A DNA stretch of 64,000 bases from Rheinheimera sp. D18 (GTDB taxonomy: Bacteria; Pseudomonadota; Gammaproteobacteria; Enterobacterales; Alteromonadaceae), in NCBI RefSeq assembly GCF_004345025.1, contig NZ_CP037745.1, positions 3,100,001 to 3,164,000 of the forward strand, in the 5' to 3' direction. Made by a program: the position numbers and the translations under genes. This document shows positions 63,895 through 64,000 of the stretch, one piece after another. Each line of letters begins with the position of its first letter. Positions within the stretch are counted from its first letter, which is position 1. Below the pieces are notes generated by a model. The model was not told the DNA's origin and did not search any database. It saw nothing but the letters and a program-made list of their open reading frames with translations.

Positions 63895-64000
63895 TTTATC
63901 CGGCTCATTTTATATTTATAAATAAAGTACGCTAAAGCAAAACTGCTTAGCGCAAACAGTACTAGTTTTAATGCTGACGGCATAATATCAACAATGTCAC
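63876..64000 (-). CDS. C-terminal end of an upstream membrane protein (partial)
   Basis: The last 40 codons of a gene entering from the right edge are open on the minus strand and end at TAA 63878-63876, overlapping the carrier protein start by 19 bp. They encode one membrane helix (ALKLVLFALSSFALAYFIYK) followed by a basic tail. Family cannot be told from this fragment; its tight overlap puts it in the same operon as the second KS set. Confidence 0.6.
   Translation of the reverse strand, partial: DIVDIMPSALKLVLFALSSFALAYFIYKYKMSRIKWTAIY

Noticed and set aside
1-64000. CRISPR arrays, tRNA or rRNA genes, insertion sequences, prophage
   Set aside because: No regular spacer-repeat pattern, cloverleaf, rRNA-like segment, transposase or integrase was found on reading both strands.

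Overview
The window reads as chromosome of a Gram-negative gammaproteobacterium. Gene order (cytochrome c4 / engB / polA, then rep, ubiK), the family repertoire and a base composition of roughly 45% GC by eye fit the Alteromonadales-like Rheinheimera/Arsukibacterium/Alishewanella group. That placement is inference, since no search was run. The polA-engB-c4 block often lies near the replication origin in related genera.

Region by region. 1-16 kb is mostly housekeeping: a secreted amidohydrolase, DUF2489, yihI, a methyltransferase, cytochrome c4, engB, polA, cytochrome c5, a GAF-GAF-GGDEF diguanylate cyclase, rep, ubiK, qmcA and an NfeD protein. Two intergenic gaps appear to hold minus-strand RNA genes: a CsrB/CsrC-type RNA with nine GGA motifs and a UvrY/GacA-like box upstream, and a roughly 89-nt, three-hairpin RNA in the position that spf (Spot 42) occupies in E. 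coli but with a different sequence. 15.3-20.1 kb carries a LysR regulator divergent from dabB-dabA, a predicted inorganic-carbon uptake system. 21.3-25.6 kb (cysJIH) and 32.4-39.5 kb (cysG, cysD, cysN, an SLC13-type permease, cysC, cysQ) form an assimilatory sulfate-reduction regulon in two blocks that share a near-identical promoter-proximal motif. Between them lie ahpC/ahpF and a three-gene minus-strand operon.

That operon (32124 down to 29392) is the most exciting item. It encodes a 68-aa peptide built like the precursor of a split borosin (SonA type), a membrane TPR-GGDEF diguanylate cyclase, and a tetrapyrrole-methylase-fold enzyme with the Tyr-x5-Arg-x3-Tyr pattern of borosin alpha-N-methyltransferases. 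All three are joined by start/stop overlaps, which suggests a backbone-N-methylated RiPP linked to c-di-GMP signalling.

42.2-64 kb is a large aryl polyene / dialkylresorcinol (flexirubin-like) pigment cluster. The minus-strand operon 58.3 to 42.2 kb follows the ape order C to R (initiation ligase, carrier proteins, ketosynthases, reductase, dehydratases, thioesterase, LolA-like carrier, MMPL exporter). It has an aromatic amino-acid ammonia-lyase and a flavin halogenase-like enzyme inserted. A divergent plus-strand operon holds darA, darB, an unknown 138-aa protein and a BtrH-type acyltransferase that could join the polyene acid to the resorcinol. A second minus-strand set (carrier protein, ketosynthase, small ketosynthase-like partner) runs in from beyond the right edge.
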